This document shows, piece by piece, positions 1-11,700 of a DNA stretch of 64,000 bases; position 1 is the stretch's first letter, and the number at the start of each line of letters is the position of its first letter. This DNA is from Protopterus annectens (taxonomy: Eukaryota > Chordata > Ceratodontiformes > Protopteridae). A program made the translations under genes and the position numbers. The notes under the pieces were generated by a model, which was not told the origin of the DNA, made no database searches, and saw nothing but the letters and a program-made list of their open reading frames with translations. The stretch spans positions 578,357,665 through 578,421,664 of the forward strand of contig NC_056749.1 of the NCBI RefSeq assembly GCF_019279795.1, in the 5' to 3' direction.

Positions 1-1590
1 GAGTTGAAATGACTGGCAGATATACCTTAACCTGAAAAATGAGATTATCTTGAGAAATAAACATCATCCAAATAAGCCAACGAACTGTTAATGGGAGAAG
101 TGAAATGGTAAACAAAATTATCTTGGACCCCTTCATTTTGACTGGTATGACTTTGTGTTTAAAGACTTAATTGCCTCTATCAAGTCATTTTATGACTGAA
201 AGAGATAATGATTCCTGTTAGTAATTAGTAACAAATCCTCCATACCCATAAACTGAGAAATATGAGGTTGGAATGAAGTACACCTGTCTTGTTGCTGAGA
301 CAGTAAGCTTTGAAAAAAGGAAATGGTAAAGGAGAAGGACATGTCAGGCACTATAATGACAGAAATGTCTTGTCTAAATTCTTAATATTACCTTCTGCAT
401 TAGAGGAAAGACATGGAAGTCATACAGAAGTTTATTTCTCCACAGCATGGAGAGATTTACCACCTTTACTTTTGTGATGAAATAGGGAGCTCCACTATAG
501 ATCAGCCACAAAGTAACTCCACTGAGTTGTCACAAAAGAAAAAAATATCCTTGTCTGGCTGTCAGTTCTGACTTAGCTATTGCTTGATGGAGGGAAACAA
601 CAAACTGTCATGTTGTCCTGGAAAATATACATACTGAAATTTTAAACTGTGGGATATCATGCACTTGCAGATGAATGTTACATTTCAGCGTAAAGATTAA
701 GCCCTTGTGTTTATTCAGATACCACACAATTGTACTATTACCTGTTCATCTCTTTGAATTTCTCCTAGAGTATGCCTGTTTTAAATGCTTTCAGAACAAA
801 AAAATCCTGCTCTTGTTTCCTTGAAGTTGATGGAAAGACTTCTTGTTTTATTTCCAGATTCCCTGTATTTGTAAGAGACAAGGTAAGCCCTCCATGTATA
901 TTCAAACGTGTTTTTTGTTGCTTGGGCTGGGGCTAAAGGGAAGAAGGAAGAGTCTGCAAAGATACTGTGTGGTTGTGCTTGTCATAGCAATCTGAAAAAT
1001 AAGAATGCATTGCTCTAAAGGGTTTGTCACTTGGTCGATAGATTCTTCAAAGCCACAGAGTTTACCTTATGTGTATTCTTGCCAAACCCTATTCAAATGT
1101 AAGCATGAATGAGCCTCCTGGCTGTGAAGCAAATTCTTGCTCTAATTATGAAGAATGTTGGCATATGCTTCATAAAGGAAATGGTTTCCAGCATTTTGTG
1201 CTTGGGGACAAAATCTCAGAGAGTGTAGAATCTAGATTTGCATCTAGAAAATGTATTCTCTGAAAGGGTTGCAGGTCTGACTTGATTCTGCTCAGCATAA
1301 CGCCAATGCAATTAACGTACTTTATTACAACTTAAAGATATTGCTGGAAACAAACAGACGAATCTGCTACTATCAATATATTATTGAGGTAAGGACAGAT
1401 TAGAAGTACCCCACCTGAAGAGTGAAGATGTACTCATTAAAGCAGAATGAAAGTGCTAATTTTGGAGAGTGTTGAGTGTTTTTCCATCAACATTTGGATT
1501 TTCGGTCTAAGCTGTGGTAGCTCTGGTGGATGTAAAAGATCTCACAGCACTGATAGAAAAGATTAGGGGAAGTTCCCTGTTACCCTGGTC
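1..1590. other. Unassigned AT-rich DNA
   Basis: I see no exon-like reading frame, RNA gene or recognisable element here. The only open frame of note, 64 codons at 1069-1263, has no recognisable motif and looks like chance. Confidence 0.5.
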
Positions 1591-1700
1591 AAATTTACTC
1601 TAGTAGTATAAATACCACCTTGGGTCTCCCCTGAAAAGAGGCTACTAGCCTAGTGGGACTAACCCAGTCAACAAAGGACAAATAAAATAAAATTATCCTT
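1591..1700 (+). repeat. LINE 3' end fragment with AAATAAAAT-type tail
   Basis: The segment holds a ctcccctgaaaagaggct stretch, then gggactaacccagtcaac, then an A-rich tail of aaataaaat units. The same order recurs at 7400-7565, and a related upstream half occurs at 3850-3960. A shared block ending in a simple A-rich tail is what 5'-truncated LINE insertions leave behind. The clade is not assigned because no coding sequence is attached. Confidence 0.45.
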
Positions 1701-1825
1701 GTCCCTCTCCCCAGTATAACATCATTTACATTCCTAAAATCTCAGCCTATCATCTTTCTCTTTGCATTCTTACCCTCCCCCTACACTAATCCACACTGTA
1801 ATATGCTCTGCTAGCTGACAGTGCT

Positions 1826-2065
1826 TTAGTCTGGAATTCCATCTCCTGCTTTGTATTGGTTATGAGCAAAAGCAGAATTATATTCTTTCTGGTGCATTAC
1901 TACTGTAGTTGGCTGAACCCCCTCATAGTCGATGTTCTCAAGCAGCTCCTGCTGTTTTTCTGCCCTGGAGCTTATAATTCCCCAATCTGCTCCAGGGAGA
2001 TTTATATCTCTTAGTAGTATTACCCTCTTCTTTCTACACCACTTTTTTGTCCTGTTCACCATCAT
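1826..2065 (-). pseudogene. LINE endonuclease fragment
   Basis: The minus-strand frame of 79 codons contains VILLRDINLPGADWG. This resembles the GDFN-P--W signature of the apurinic-type endonuclease at the N-terminus of non-LTR retrotransposon ORF2, with GDFN changed to RDIN. It is followed by a helix-like stretch (EKQQELLENI) at the place where such proteins have an F/L-L-D/E pattern. No start, RT or tail is attached, so it is a short dead fragment. The clade is uncertain; CR1- or L2-like is most likely by wording. Confidence 0.4.
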
Positions 2066-2392
2066 CTTCTCCTTCTCACTTCAGGTGTGAGGAGGAAAAT
2101 ATACTATATCCGTCCAGCAACTCTCTTCTTTCTCTGCATTAACTGTTAGTCACTTAACCGATATTCTAACTCTTCCCATTCCATTACCTTATTTTTGCTT
2201 TAACTCCTTGTAATGACTGGAAACTGTTTAGCTCTGGTGGTATAATGCATATCTGCTTGATCAGTGCCATTTCTATCCATCGATGCTTAGAGTTGCATAC
2301 AACTCCTACAGTGACCCTGTGAACAGCTGCCTCCATCCACAGAGTTTGCTAGAGAAGTAAGGAATGGAAGAAGATTGCCAGGTCTTTCTTCC

Positions 2393-2395
<3 letters not shown>

Positions 2396-2469
<74 letters not shown>

Positions 2470-2479
2470 ACACACACAC
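2396..2479. repeat. (CA)n microsatellite
   Basis: About 84 bp of CA dinucleotide repeat with a single T interruption near 2465. Long cysteine-valine frames on the minus strand are produced by this repeat and are not genes. Confidence 0.95.
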
Positions 2480-3466
2480 TCTGCGAGCACATATGCTTGC
2501 TAGGCTCTTATTCATCTAATAGACCATCAGCATTTCTGTGCTGCATCATGCCTGAATTCAGTAGCATATCCATCATCTGGGCAGGCAGTCCTGTGCTGTC
2601 ACCATGTGGCCTAGTGTAGCTCATTTACCTCCATAATTAATTAATTATTCATGAAGACTTAATTTGGAGACCTCTGTATATTGCAAATTGAGATTCATTG
2701 TTCCATGTTGGCTACACAAAATCTGTCACTGAATGAAAAGGCTTTGCTTTCTGAATCTGATCTTGCTTCATTCAACACAGTTTGATGAATCTGTGTAAAG
2801 GGCATTTTTGTGGAAAACAGCCCTTTCACTTTAAGATCACAGCAGAATGGATTGTTTTTCTCATCTACAAAAGCTAAAAAAGCACCAAAAGTATCAGAGT
2901 ACATTACATTAGTTACTGTGGGTTTGTGGGGATCACCTCTTTAGTTCTGAGATCATCCCAAACTGGAGTTTTTTTTTTCTGAGAGCTGTGATGGTATCAG
3001 AGATGATTATATTAATTAGCAAGGGTCTGCCTATCTATATCTTTCCTAACTTTCCTTGGGGATCTTGAGTATGTTTCTATCTGTTGATGGGAGTGTATTC
3101 TTTTATGTTATTGAAATGACATTTGAATAAACTGCATTGGTATAAACTGTCTTGCTGTGTATCTGTGTGCCAACCCTATAATATGTCAAAGGATCACATC
3201 AGCTTCATTGAGCAGTGATGTATGGATGTGAAAATTCTATGAAGGAGCTAGTAACAATAATGTATTAAAGTGAGAACTTCCATGAACATGTCTATTATGA
3301 ATAAATTCCTGTGGAATCAGACCACAAACCATTGCAAAGCATATTCAAAAAGTCTTTGTAAATTATAGCTCTGAGACTGCAGAGGAGATTACTTAGTCTA
3401 TAAACAAACAATCAGAAACTAAAATACAGTTGAGGCAAGGAATTACATATAGTTGAGGAAAAGATG
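2480..3466. other. Unassigned DNA
   Basis: No supported feature. A 69-codon minus-strand frame at 2695-2904 has no recognisable motif. Confidence 0.45.
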
Positions 3467-3480
3467 TTAGAAATGTAACT

Positions 3481-3759
3481 TTTCTTTCGGCTTTTCCCGG
3501 TTAGGGGTCGCCACAGCAGAACTCCGGTCTGCTCATGATTGGCAGTGGATTTTACAGTGCCGAGTTGCCAGCGAGGCACCCAACCTTCAATGAAGGCATG
3601 CCCATTCACACTTGCACCTACCTGCATGTCTTTAATGTCACTCGACCACGGGGAAGACATGCAGATTCCACACAGAAGGCGCTCCAGCCGAGAATCGAAC
3701 AGGAGAACCTCTTGCTGTGAGGCAACAATGCTAACTGCTGCACCACTGCGGCTTGAATA
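3481..3759 (-). mobile_element. tRNA-headed SINE with RTE-like 3' tail
   Basis: Read on the minus strand, the element starts near 3759 with a tRNA-like head. There is an A-box-like gtggtgcagcagttagca and, about 30 bp on, a B-box-like tgttcgattct. A middle body follows, and then an end reading gcgacccctaaccgggaaaa, gccgaaagaaa. That end closely matches the 3' end of the RTE LINE fragment at 43295-43684, which encodes the terminal GDP of the RTE protein. The element is bounded by a perfect 14-bp direct repeat, ttagaaatgtaact, at 3467-3480 and 3760-3773, which is the target duplication. The inference is a Pol III-transcribed SINE mobilised by an RTE-type LINE. Confidence 0.85.
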
Positions 3760-3849
3760 TTAGAAATGTAACTGATGATCTATTATTGTGAAATCAAACA
3801 AGGGAAAACAGTGATATTTGACCATCAAAAGCATTTTTCTAAGATATAA

Positions 3850-3960
3850 ATGTACATGTATATTGTCATTGTGAACTCTGGGCGCTTGCACCAAAAGAAA
3901 CTAGTATTTCTTCAGTGGAGCTTTTCTCTCTACTTTGTTTCAGTAAATAATCTTATTATA
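3850..3960 (+). repeat. LINE 3' UTR fragment, same family as 7400-7565
   Basis: The segment begins tgtatattgtcattgtgaac and ends with agtggagcttttctctct, then ttcagtaaataat. The same landmarks, in the same order, appear at 7402-7520. It lacks coding sequence. The Penelope-like insertion at 4151-7187 lies between the two fragments. Confidence 0.4.
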
Positions 3961-4210
3961 CTGTTTTGCATACATTCCACTCATACCTCTCAAATGTCCA
4001 GGCTTTTGCTAAATGTCCAGATTTTTTACTCATATTTTTGGTCTGTTTCTCATAAAATTGCAGTTTTCTGGCAAGTCACTGACAAATCATTGAGGACTTA
4101 AGTAAGAAAATAGTGGCAGACATTTGATTTTCAATCTTCATATCCTTCAGCAGGAAAATGATTGTCTGTGGGACCTGGGTATTCAAGCTCCTATGCAGAG
4201 GAGGAAAAAT

Positions 4211-4860
4211 GTCCACGAATGAAATATCCTAGGGAAGCCAAGATCAAATGGATGACCAGGTAGGCTGCCTTAATAAAGGTATGATGGTATGTCGGTGAAG
4301 AAGCTGGGCTACCGGTAAAGCCTTGAGAAAGGCTGTGCGTACCTGAGCACTTGTGGTTGAAGGCTGAGTAAAGCCTTTAGAAAGGCTTCGTATACAGGTC
4401 ATAGTTCCGGCTGGTCAGGTCGCCTGGTGAGAGGAACCGCTAGTGTGGCAGCTAGAAATCAACGATGAAACACACAGGAAAAACAGGCAAAACAACGTAA
4501 ATGTGGATCGGCTAAGGAGCTCTGCTCTCCGTGGTGGCAAAAAATCAATGTAGTCGAAGTTCAGATTCTAGAAGGTTGTACTTTATTGAAGTAAAAAGTA
4601 CCAGAAGTACAGTCACCATCGAAGCGTAGTTCCTTAATGGAAAGAGTGATCCTGAGGATTTCCTTTTATAAGAGTACCTGGGTGTGTGTCAGTGGGAGCC
4701 AATCAAGTGTGGGTGAAAAAACCTTTATTGTGATTGGGCACGACAACTTGACATCGCACCTTCCAATCTGATAGGTTAGATACCCTGAGTCATCTCATAC
4801 GTGGTTAGTAGAATCACTCTAAACCTACAATAGTGAAGTTTGGAGATTAGCTAAAATTAG
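4211..4860 (-). repeat. Left inverted arm (pseudo-LTR) of Penelope-like element
   Basis: About 650 bp that pair as reverse complement with 6541-7187 with few mismatches. The arm carries, read on the minus strand, a TATA-like ttataaaagg (4662-4670 region) and an aataaa signal (4582-4587). It is the natural 3' arm of the minus-oriented element. Confidence 0.9.
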
Positions 4861-5466
4861 CTAAAAAAATGTAGTTAACTAAAAATAGTCTTGCTGGAAA
4901 AAAAAATCAACCCTTGCTGGTAAAATACATTGTTAGGCTACACTTTTTGAAATCTTTGTCTGGATGGTGGACGACCTAAAAGAGCATAATAAGCAAAGCC
5001 GAGCATACTAGAGAAATAGCAATAACATGTATGTAAAATAACATGTATGTAAAATAAGAAACAGGCTAGAAAATCAAAAAATAAGACCAAAAAATAAGAA
5101 CCAGACTAGATATCCAAAAAATAAGATACAGAAACTAAAAAGAGAAACAAAATAGTGAAAAATTCTTAAATAATGGATATCAATAGAAGCTAATGTATTA
5201 AGATATGGAACTGAATGAGGACTGTTAATTAAATATCTTAAAAAGGCACTGATATGTAACCTGAAAAGCTAGAAAGACATGAAAAAAAGTAATACTGAAC
5301 CATTGTAGAAAACATGAAAGACAAAAAAATATATATAGATGAACCACTGACCAAAAACAAATGAGTCCGAATTTGCCAGGGGAAGTATCAGACCATGGGC
5401 TGGAGGTAGATTGGTGAGATCAAAACTGGCTGTCGCACGAAAGGTAACATTTCGTCGGTAAATCTG

Positions 5467-6540
5467 TTAGAGGTCCAGGCGCAGAGGTTGTGGTATACAG
5501 TGTTGTATCTTTCTGAGATACAAGACTGGGGTCAAAGATTCTGCATAGTTAAGGCCTGGTCTTTTCCTTGCCTGCAAACGTATTTGCCACTCGAGTTCCC
5601 TCTTCTCAAGCAGCGAGTTGTGGTCCCCACCTAGTGGGGATTTAGGGATGTGTTCAAGAACATGAAATTTGAACGTATTGTGTCCTAGGTTCCTGAGAGC
5701 ATGCACTGCCAGCTGGTTTGTCACTTTCAAGTATTTTAAGTCATGCAGGTGTATTGCTATCCTCGTTTTAAGGGAGTTGACCGTCTTGCCCAATAGAAAG
5801 CCTTGCATTTGGTGCACGCTGCCCTGTAAACCACTCCTGTGACATTGCAGTCGCCTCTGACATTAGGTGTATAGTGTCTCCTGCCATTGGGGCAGTAAAA
5901 GCTTGTGGCACCACTCATGTGTCTACAGTAGTGGCAGGGAGGCTTACTGCAGGCAAAGGTACCAGGGTTGTCAAGTTTAACTTGGCAGGGGTGTTCCAGA
6001 AAGTCCCTGATGCTTCTCACTTTTCTAGCTGTGAAGGAGGGTTTCTCTGGAAAAATGTGGCCAAAAGACCTGTTATTTGTGATGATGGGCCAATTGCCCA
6101 TTATGATCTGGATGATGTCTTTGTAGTCCATAGAGAAGTCCAGGATGCAGTTGAACTGGAATCTAGTTTTTGGAGTGGTCTGGATCCTGGTGTCAGTTAG
6201 AGCCCTAGGGGCGCCAAGTTGGCGCTGGCTGATGATGGGGAAAGGATCCTGTTGATTAGCCCTTCTGAGTAGCCTCGGGCTAAAAAGTCCATTTGTAGCT
6301 TTCGAATGTTGGTCAAGAAATCCGTCAGATCCTGGTAGACTCATGCTATATGGATCCCTTGCGATTTAATCACGCTCACCTTCTGTTTGAAGGGGCGCAT
6401 ACTGGTGGCGTGCAGAAAAAAAGTTTACCCTAGTGGGTTTTCGATAGAGGTTGTGTGTCAATGTGGTGGAGCCTTGTTTCTTCCTTAGGTAAAGATCCAG
6501 AATTTCGATCTCCTCTGTACTTTGTTTGCTGGTAAAACAC
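5467..6540 (-). pseudogene. Penelope-like RT C-terminus, linker and GIY-YIG nuclease, frameshifted
   Basis: Reading down the minus strand from about 6537, the frame opens with EEIEILDLYLRKKQ and NLYRKPTRVNFF. This is the thumb end of Penelope reverse transcriptases, with the usual L-x-T...Y-x-KPT pattern. A linker with cysteine pairs follows (CSKPPCHYC, near 5935-5960), then the nuclease start GVVYRAACTKCKAFY. A frameshift near 5790 splits the domain. The next frame continues with LLGKTVNSLKTRIAIHLHDL and, further on, KRELEWQIRLQA and GLNYAES, which fit the rest of a GIY-YIG fold. The YIG tyrosine is lost and the frame is broken, so this copy is dead. The likely role in life was cutting the target DNA to prime reverse transcription. 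Confidence 0.85.
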
Positions 6541-7187
6541 TAATTTTAGCTAATCTCCGAACTTCACTATTGTAGGTTTAGAGTGATTCTACTAACCACG
6601 TATGAGCTGACTCAGGGTATCTAACCTATCAGATTGTAAGGTGTGATGTCAAGTTGTCGTGCCCAATCACAATAAAGGTTTTTTCACCCACACTTGATTG
6701 GCTCCCACTGACACACCCCCAGGTACTCTTATAAAAGGAAATCCTCAGGATCACTCTTTCCATTAAGGAACTATGCTTCGATGGTGATTGTACTTCTGGT
6801 ACTTTTTACTTCAATAAAGTACAACCTTCTAGAATCTGAACTTCGACTACGTTGATTTTTTGCCACCACGGCAAGCAGAGCTCCTTAGCCAAGCCACATT
6901 TACGTTGTTTTGCCTGTTTTTTCTGTGTTTCATCTTTGATTTCTAGCTGCCACACTAGAGGTTTCTCTCACCAGGCGACCTGACCAGCCGGAAGTACGAC
7001 CTGTATATGAAGCCTTTCTAAAGGCTTTACTCGGCCTTCAACCACAAGCGCTCGGGTACACACAGCCTTTCTCAAGGCTTTACCGGTAGCCCAGCTTCTT
7101 CACCGACATCCCACCGTACCTTTATCAAGGCAGCCTACCTGGTCATCCATTTGTTCTTGGCTTCCCTAGGGTATTTTATTCGTGGAC
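6541..7187 (+). repeat. Right inverted arm (pseudo-LTR) of Penelope-like element
   Basis: Reverse-complement partner of 4211-4860. It ends at cctagggtattttattcgtggac, directly abutting the right target duplication, whereas the left arm has 60 extra bases outside it. The arm sits where the reverse transcriptase should continue, so it marks the truncation point. Confidence 0.9.
6663..6818 (+). promoter_or_regulatory. LTR-like promoter and poly(A) signals inside the Penelope arm
   Basis: A CCAAT box at 6663-6667 is followed by a strong TATA-like tataaaagg at 6730-6738 and an aataaa signal at 6813-6818, about 80 bp later. This order is like the U3-R-U5 layout of an LTR. The same signals occur on the opposite strand in the left arm. 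That they work is an inference; no transcript evidence is available. Confidence 0.45.
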
Positions 7188-7399
7188 AATCTTCATATCC
7201 TTCAGAAAATTTATGCTAATGGAAAACCTGTTATTTTACCAACTTTTTAAGTTTGTAAGAGCAATATTAAAAACGTGTCCTTATTTTTGGGCCTTTGCCC
7301 CCCATTATTTGTGGCTTTATCCACATTTCTTGCTCTAAGAGGTTGAGAGGTATGATTCCACTGTAATATCAAATGCATTTATGTATGTGTTATAATGTA

Positions 7400-7565
7400 A
7401 GTGTATATTGTCAATGTGTACTCAGGGTATTTACAATATAGTAAATACGTATGTCTTTTGTGGAGCTTTTCTCCTCAGGCCTCCTCTGAAAAAGGACTTG
7501 TGTCCAGTCAGACTTTCCCAGTAAACAAATGTAAAATAAAATAAAAAAATAAATATAAATAAATA
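7400..7565 (+). repeat. LINE 3' end with AAATAAAT-type tail
   Basis: Starts tgtatattgtcaatgtgtac, continues with gtggagcttttctcctcagg and cctcctctgaaaaaggact, and ends in an A-rich tail of aaataaaat and aaataaat units. It is the most complete of three related fragments (1591-1700, 3850-3960). The clade is unassigned. Confidence 0.5.
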
Positions 7566-7866
7566 AAATTTGATGAGTAAAGCATATTTACCAGAGAATC
7601 ATTTGTAAGATGTACTAGAGATTGTTTATTTAATACCATAGTTATACATGACACAAGAGACAGCAAATCAGAAATTCAAAGGTGTATTGATGCAGACTTT
7701 GAAATGCATCTTCTGAAAGCTTTTACATTGAAAGACTGGGTTAATCTAAAGTCATAACTTAGGAAAACTTCAATTCAAATTTTATTTTAAGTAAAAAATA
7801 TATTGTGTACAAGGCTTGATGTTTAAAATTGACAAGAGTAAATCTTAATTGATTGAGGAAACAAAT

Positions 7867-8334
7867 AAGGTATGCAAATTAGGAATGTGACCAGTGCTTC
7901 TGTATGGCACAGTAATCTGGGTAGCAAAGGCAGAGCAGTTGAGGAAGCTTGAGATGATGGAGATGAAGTGCCCAGTATGCACACTGTGGGGCAGATGAAA
8001 AAAATGACGACAAAAGCAGTCCCAGCTGCAGAAAAGGTCAAGGAAAACTGATTACAATGGTTTGTTCACATTTGCAGAAAAGCATCAGACCATTTGATAA
8101 AGCAGATTTGGGAGACATAAGAAGTTTGCAAAGTAAGGATGTCCAGCCAAGAGATGGATGGGTTATTTGACAGAAGACTCATGACAATTAGGTATTTCTG
8201 TTGAAGAAGGTAGGAGAGTGGCACTGAGTCAAGAGAGATAGAGACAGCTGACACAACATCCTGACCCCATGAAACAGTGAGAAAAAAGGAGCTGATGATT
8301 GTGATGATGAAGATGATGAACATGATGATTCACC
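7867..8334 (+). pseudogene. RTE-type LINE 3' end, 5'-truncated, with target duplication
   Basis: The plus strand reads PVLLYGTVIWVAKAEQLRK, then LEMMEMKCPVCTLWGR, near 7887-7990. This matches the C-terminal part of RTE-clade ORF2 (P-x-LLYG-E...LE-x-x-EMKML). Further on, WFVHICRKASDHLIKQIW and a final RQLTQHPDP fit the known ending of these proteins. The 3' end runs into a degenerate gatgat repeat (8293-8334), the usual RTE tail. A 13-bp direct repeat, tgaggaaacaaat, at 7854-7866 and 8335-8347 marks the target site. It is the same family as the element at 20893-23700. Confidence 0.8.
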
Positions 8335-8656
8335 TGAGGAAACAAATGCTTGAGAGGGTACATAAATCATGTCTAAGAAAAGCTGCAGATACAGTACAAG
8401 AGGCATAATATTCTGGTCTTGAATGTCAACTGAAGTAGAACAGATAGTAAAGAGTAATAGACTTGTGCCATCTGCAGGACATGCCATAAAGACAATGCAA
8501 ACAAAGGGGTGCTAGCATATGTGCTTCTTCTTTGTCTATGTAATTGAATGGGCACACTTTAGCACTTTAGTTCCAATTCAGAGTAGTTATTTACATTGTC
8601 TGTGTGCATTATCATTCCAGGATTCTTGAAATAATTAATATTACATACACAAAAAG

Positions 8657-8659
<3 letters not shown>

Positions 8660-8730
<71 letters not shown>
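8660..8730. repeat. (TG)n microsatellite
   Basis: About 71 bp of uninterrupted TG repeat. Confidence 0.95.
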
Positions 8731-8731
<1 letters not shown>

Positions 8732-11700
8732 TTAAAGCAATGAAATCTATATTTTCAAGAAAGGAAATATCTGATGTTGTCATATATGACAGTGGTCTGT
8801 AATACACAAGTCAGGAATTCAGAAGATTTGTACGAGTGGAAGTTCAGTCACACAGTATCCAGTTTCCAATTTCCACACTTGGACAAGTGGGGAATACTGT
8901 CCAGACAATGAAAACTGTTAACAAAAAAGAGCTATATCAAAATCTTTGATGATTGTCATCTTGCATTTCTGTAATATAGAAATTCTCCACTGCAGAACTT
9001 CAATTTCTTGCCAGTTCAGATTTTGAAATTCAGAATATTGAAAAGCAGATTATCTACTTTAACTACATTGTCAATGACTGAGAATCAATTTAAAGTAAAT
9101 AAAATGCTGAAAAGAAGTCAACAGAGGCTGAAATACTACTATGACAATGGCTGAAGAAGATGCCTAAATGTTCTGGATGGAGACAAAACAAGAATGCCAA
9201 AGCCATGGAAAATCTACAACTGTGGTTGTTGGTTAAGCAGCTGAACCAAGCTCCTTTGTAGTTCATAGGTAAGATGGTACAGTTTACAGAAGAAATAACA
9301 GACAATTGTACAGTTCAAAATATGTCAAAGTCAAAGGTCAAGGACTGCAAGTCACAAGCAGTCCTTTAGCAAGAAAATTGACTGCAAGGTCTGTGGTGTG
9401 TAAGAGCTGCAGAGAATGACTCCTGAATTTGTATACCCATTTAAACCCTTAGTGCAGCAAAAACTACCCCAAAAGCAAGAATAGCTCTCTCATGTAAATA
9501 ATCCTGTTAAATTCTCCATTTAGAGTAGACTATTGAAGAAAGGAGAGTTAAACATGATCTAGGGATTGAAAAGCTGAATTATTAAAATATGTTTTGAATG
9601 TAGGAAAAAAAATAATTCTGCTGTATATCTGTATGACATGCCTAAGATAATACTAAGGTGAAGTTGTAGTGATAAATGGAAAGTAATATGTTCTGTCTCT
9701 TAGGTATTAATAAGGAGATGTTACACAGGGTACGTACCTTCAAAAGCCAATGAGCTGGTTACAGTAAATTAGCATGCCGTGTGGTAAACAAGTACCAAAG
9801 AATTCAGTTTTGGTATAAACCTCATGGAGGAGGCCACGTTTACTGTTTGCCAGTGTTATTTACTTAACCAGCTGACATGACAGTAAGTGAGCATTTTGTG
9901 TAAACTCACCTCTGTTAACGTGTGAAAAGGCAGCATCTGTGAATGGTGATACACATCATAATCACTCCTGAGATTTAGATCTGGGTACCAGGTGAAAAAT
10001 GAATGTTCCATTCTCTGTGGATTATCCTATAGTCACTATTCTTACATTTGTAGTTTTGCATAAAATGGTACTTTTCAGTTTATTTCTGATTCCATTGCTT
10101 GTTTTTATGAAACACTACACTGACAGGGATGACTGATGTTTATTACCACTCAAGTGTCTACATCTCTACTTGACCATTTTACTGCCGAATGAATGTGTAT
10201 CTCATACACATACAGTGCTTTGCAAATTATATGTTTTGCAGTAGTCTGCAATGTGAATTATTGTCCTGAGATCAGGGTTCTTCCTCACTAGTGTAACACA
10301 TTTCTGTCTTTATAGTCTTGCTAATCAGTGAAGGAAAGCAGATGTAGTAAATATGGATTCAAGTGGTATCACTACGTGTGGAGTCTTTTTTGTTGGATGC
10401 ATTGTATGTAAGAAAGGTTTTTAGTATTAGAGGCCCCTCTCCAAAAAAACGGCTTAGATCAAAAATCCTTATGCATTATCTGTGTTTACCTCTGAAGGTC
10501 AAACATTGAACAAATGACTTCATGATTTATTAGTAGAGGGCCTTGTTGTCTGTATCAAGAGCAAACTGTACATTATTTAACAGTTATGTCTTGTAGCTGA
10601 TACACATACGCTTCTGTTGCATTAGCCCGTTCAGAGAGAGAGAGTTAATAAATATATAATAGCACTCCACAGAAACAAGAATTTTCTTGTGAAAATCATT
10701 TCTAAACAATGGCTAAGAGGAACAAGAACAAGCTGTATTCTAACAGAAGGTGGAATAAGTAATGTGAGAAATGTGGGGTCTACTACAAGATTACGTCAAG
10801 AAGTATTTGCAATTGTACATACTATCAAGGTGTAGCTTGGGCAGGTATGAGACATCTTCTTAAGTAACTTAAACTAATGGCATTAGACAACACTTACTGT
10901 ATGATTTAATTTGCTATAAAATCATTCTTGGTTAGTTTTACTAGACGGTTAACTGGGGTCAAGAATCTCAGGAAAAATAGCCCCCCCCCCCAAAAAAAAA
11001 AACTTTGCAAAAGTGCAGACCTGATTTTACCTGCAAAATCTGCCTACAGAATGAAAGTTCACAGCTAAATAAGAATTTGTTTAACTGATTAAAACACTCA
11101 AAATTCTCTGTATAAAGTTTTACTTATTTCAGGAATCATGGTAAATGTTGCCATGCTTGCTAAACTCTGTACTGGTAAATCAAATTAGCACAGGTGATGC
11201 AGCATTTCTGAGCATCAGCTAGGCTATAGTACAGATCTATTTTGTCTTTACCAAGGGAGTTCATAGGTTTTTATTTGCTATGGACCCAGCCATATCCAAG
11301 TTTTCTCATCTATGACCACCCATTAGATTCAGAAACATACACAGTCCCTTGCATGGGAGATGTATTTAACGCATTTAATTACAGAATCTAATGGGAAAAG
11401 GTTTACAAAGCATGTACTTTAGCTATCATATCACTGCCAGAAGTTATGAGGATGTAATGTAACTCTGGTAACTCAAGATAGCTGGAAGTGTAAAACAAAC
11501 TTGTTAGTCTTAATTTTTGTCTGCAGAATCCAATGACAGGATTGTAAAAACTATGCCAGATAATAACATCTGCAGTCACGAGTATAACATACCTTCTTGC
11601 ACAAGGCGATAAGCATAGTTTTGCAAGTAATGGAGAATGGTTTGATTGGGACATATACTACAAAAACCAAGAAGTTATTACTTTATCCTGTGAATGATAT

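Larger units (their letters stand above)
4151..7187 (-). mobile_element. Penelope-like element with inverted arms and 18-bp target duplication
   Basis: The whole insertion is bounded by an 18-bp perfect direct repeat, aatcttcatatccttcag, at 4133-4150 and 7188-7205. Inside are a left unmatched tail (4151-4210), a left inverted arm (4211-4860), an AT-rich 3' region, a minus-strand reading frame for the end of a Penelope-type reverse transcriptase plus a GIY-YIG nuclease, and a right inverted arm (6541-7187). Most of the reverse transcriptase is missing, so the copy is 5'-truncated and cannot move by itself. Truncated Penelope elements with an inverted second arm are an established arrangement. 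The unmatched tail on one side fits the short extension known for this group. Confidence 0.9.

Noticed and set aside
3700-3759. tRNA genes at the A/B-box matches (also near 24200, 29800 and 49990)
   Set aside because: The cloverleaf cannot be completed, and the matches continue into SINE bodies with LINE-like tails.
4211-4860. Hammerhead ribozyme in the Penelope arms, as known from other Penelope elements
   Set aside because: I found no CTGATGA core with a matching GAAA in either orientation. The nearest string, ctggtga, has no pairing stem. A structure search could still find a variant.
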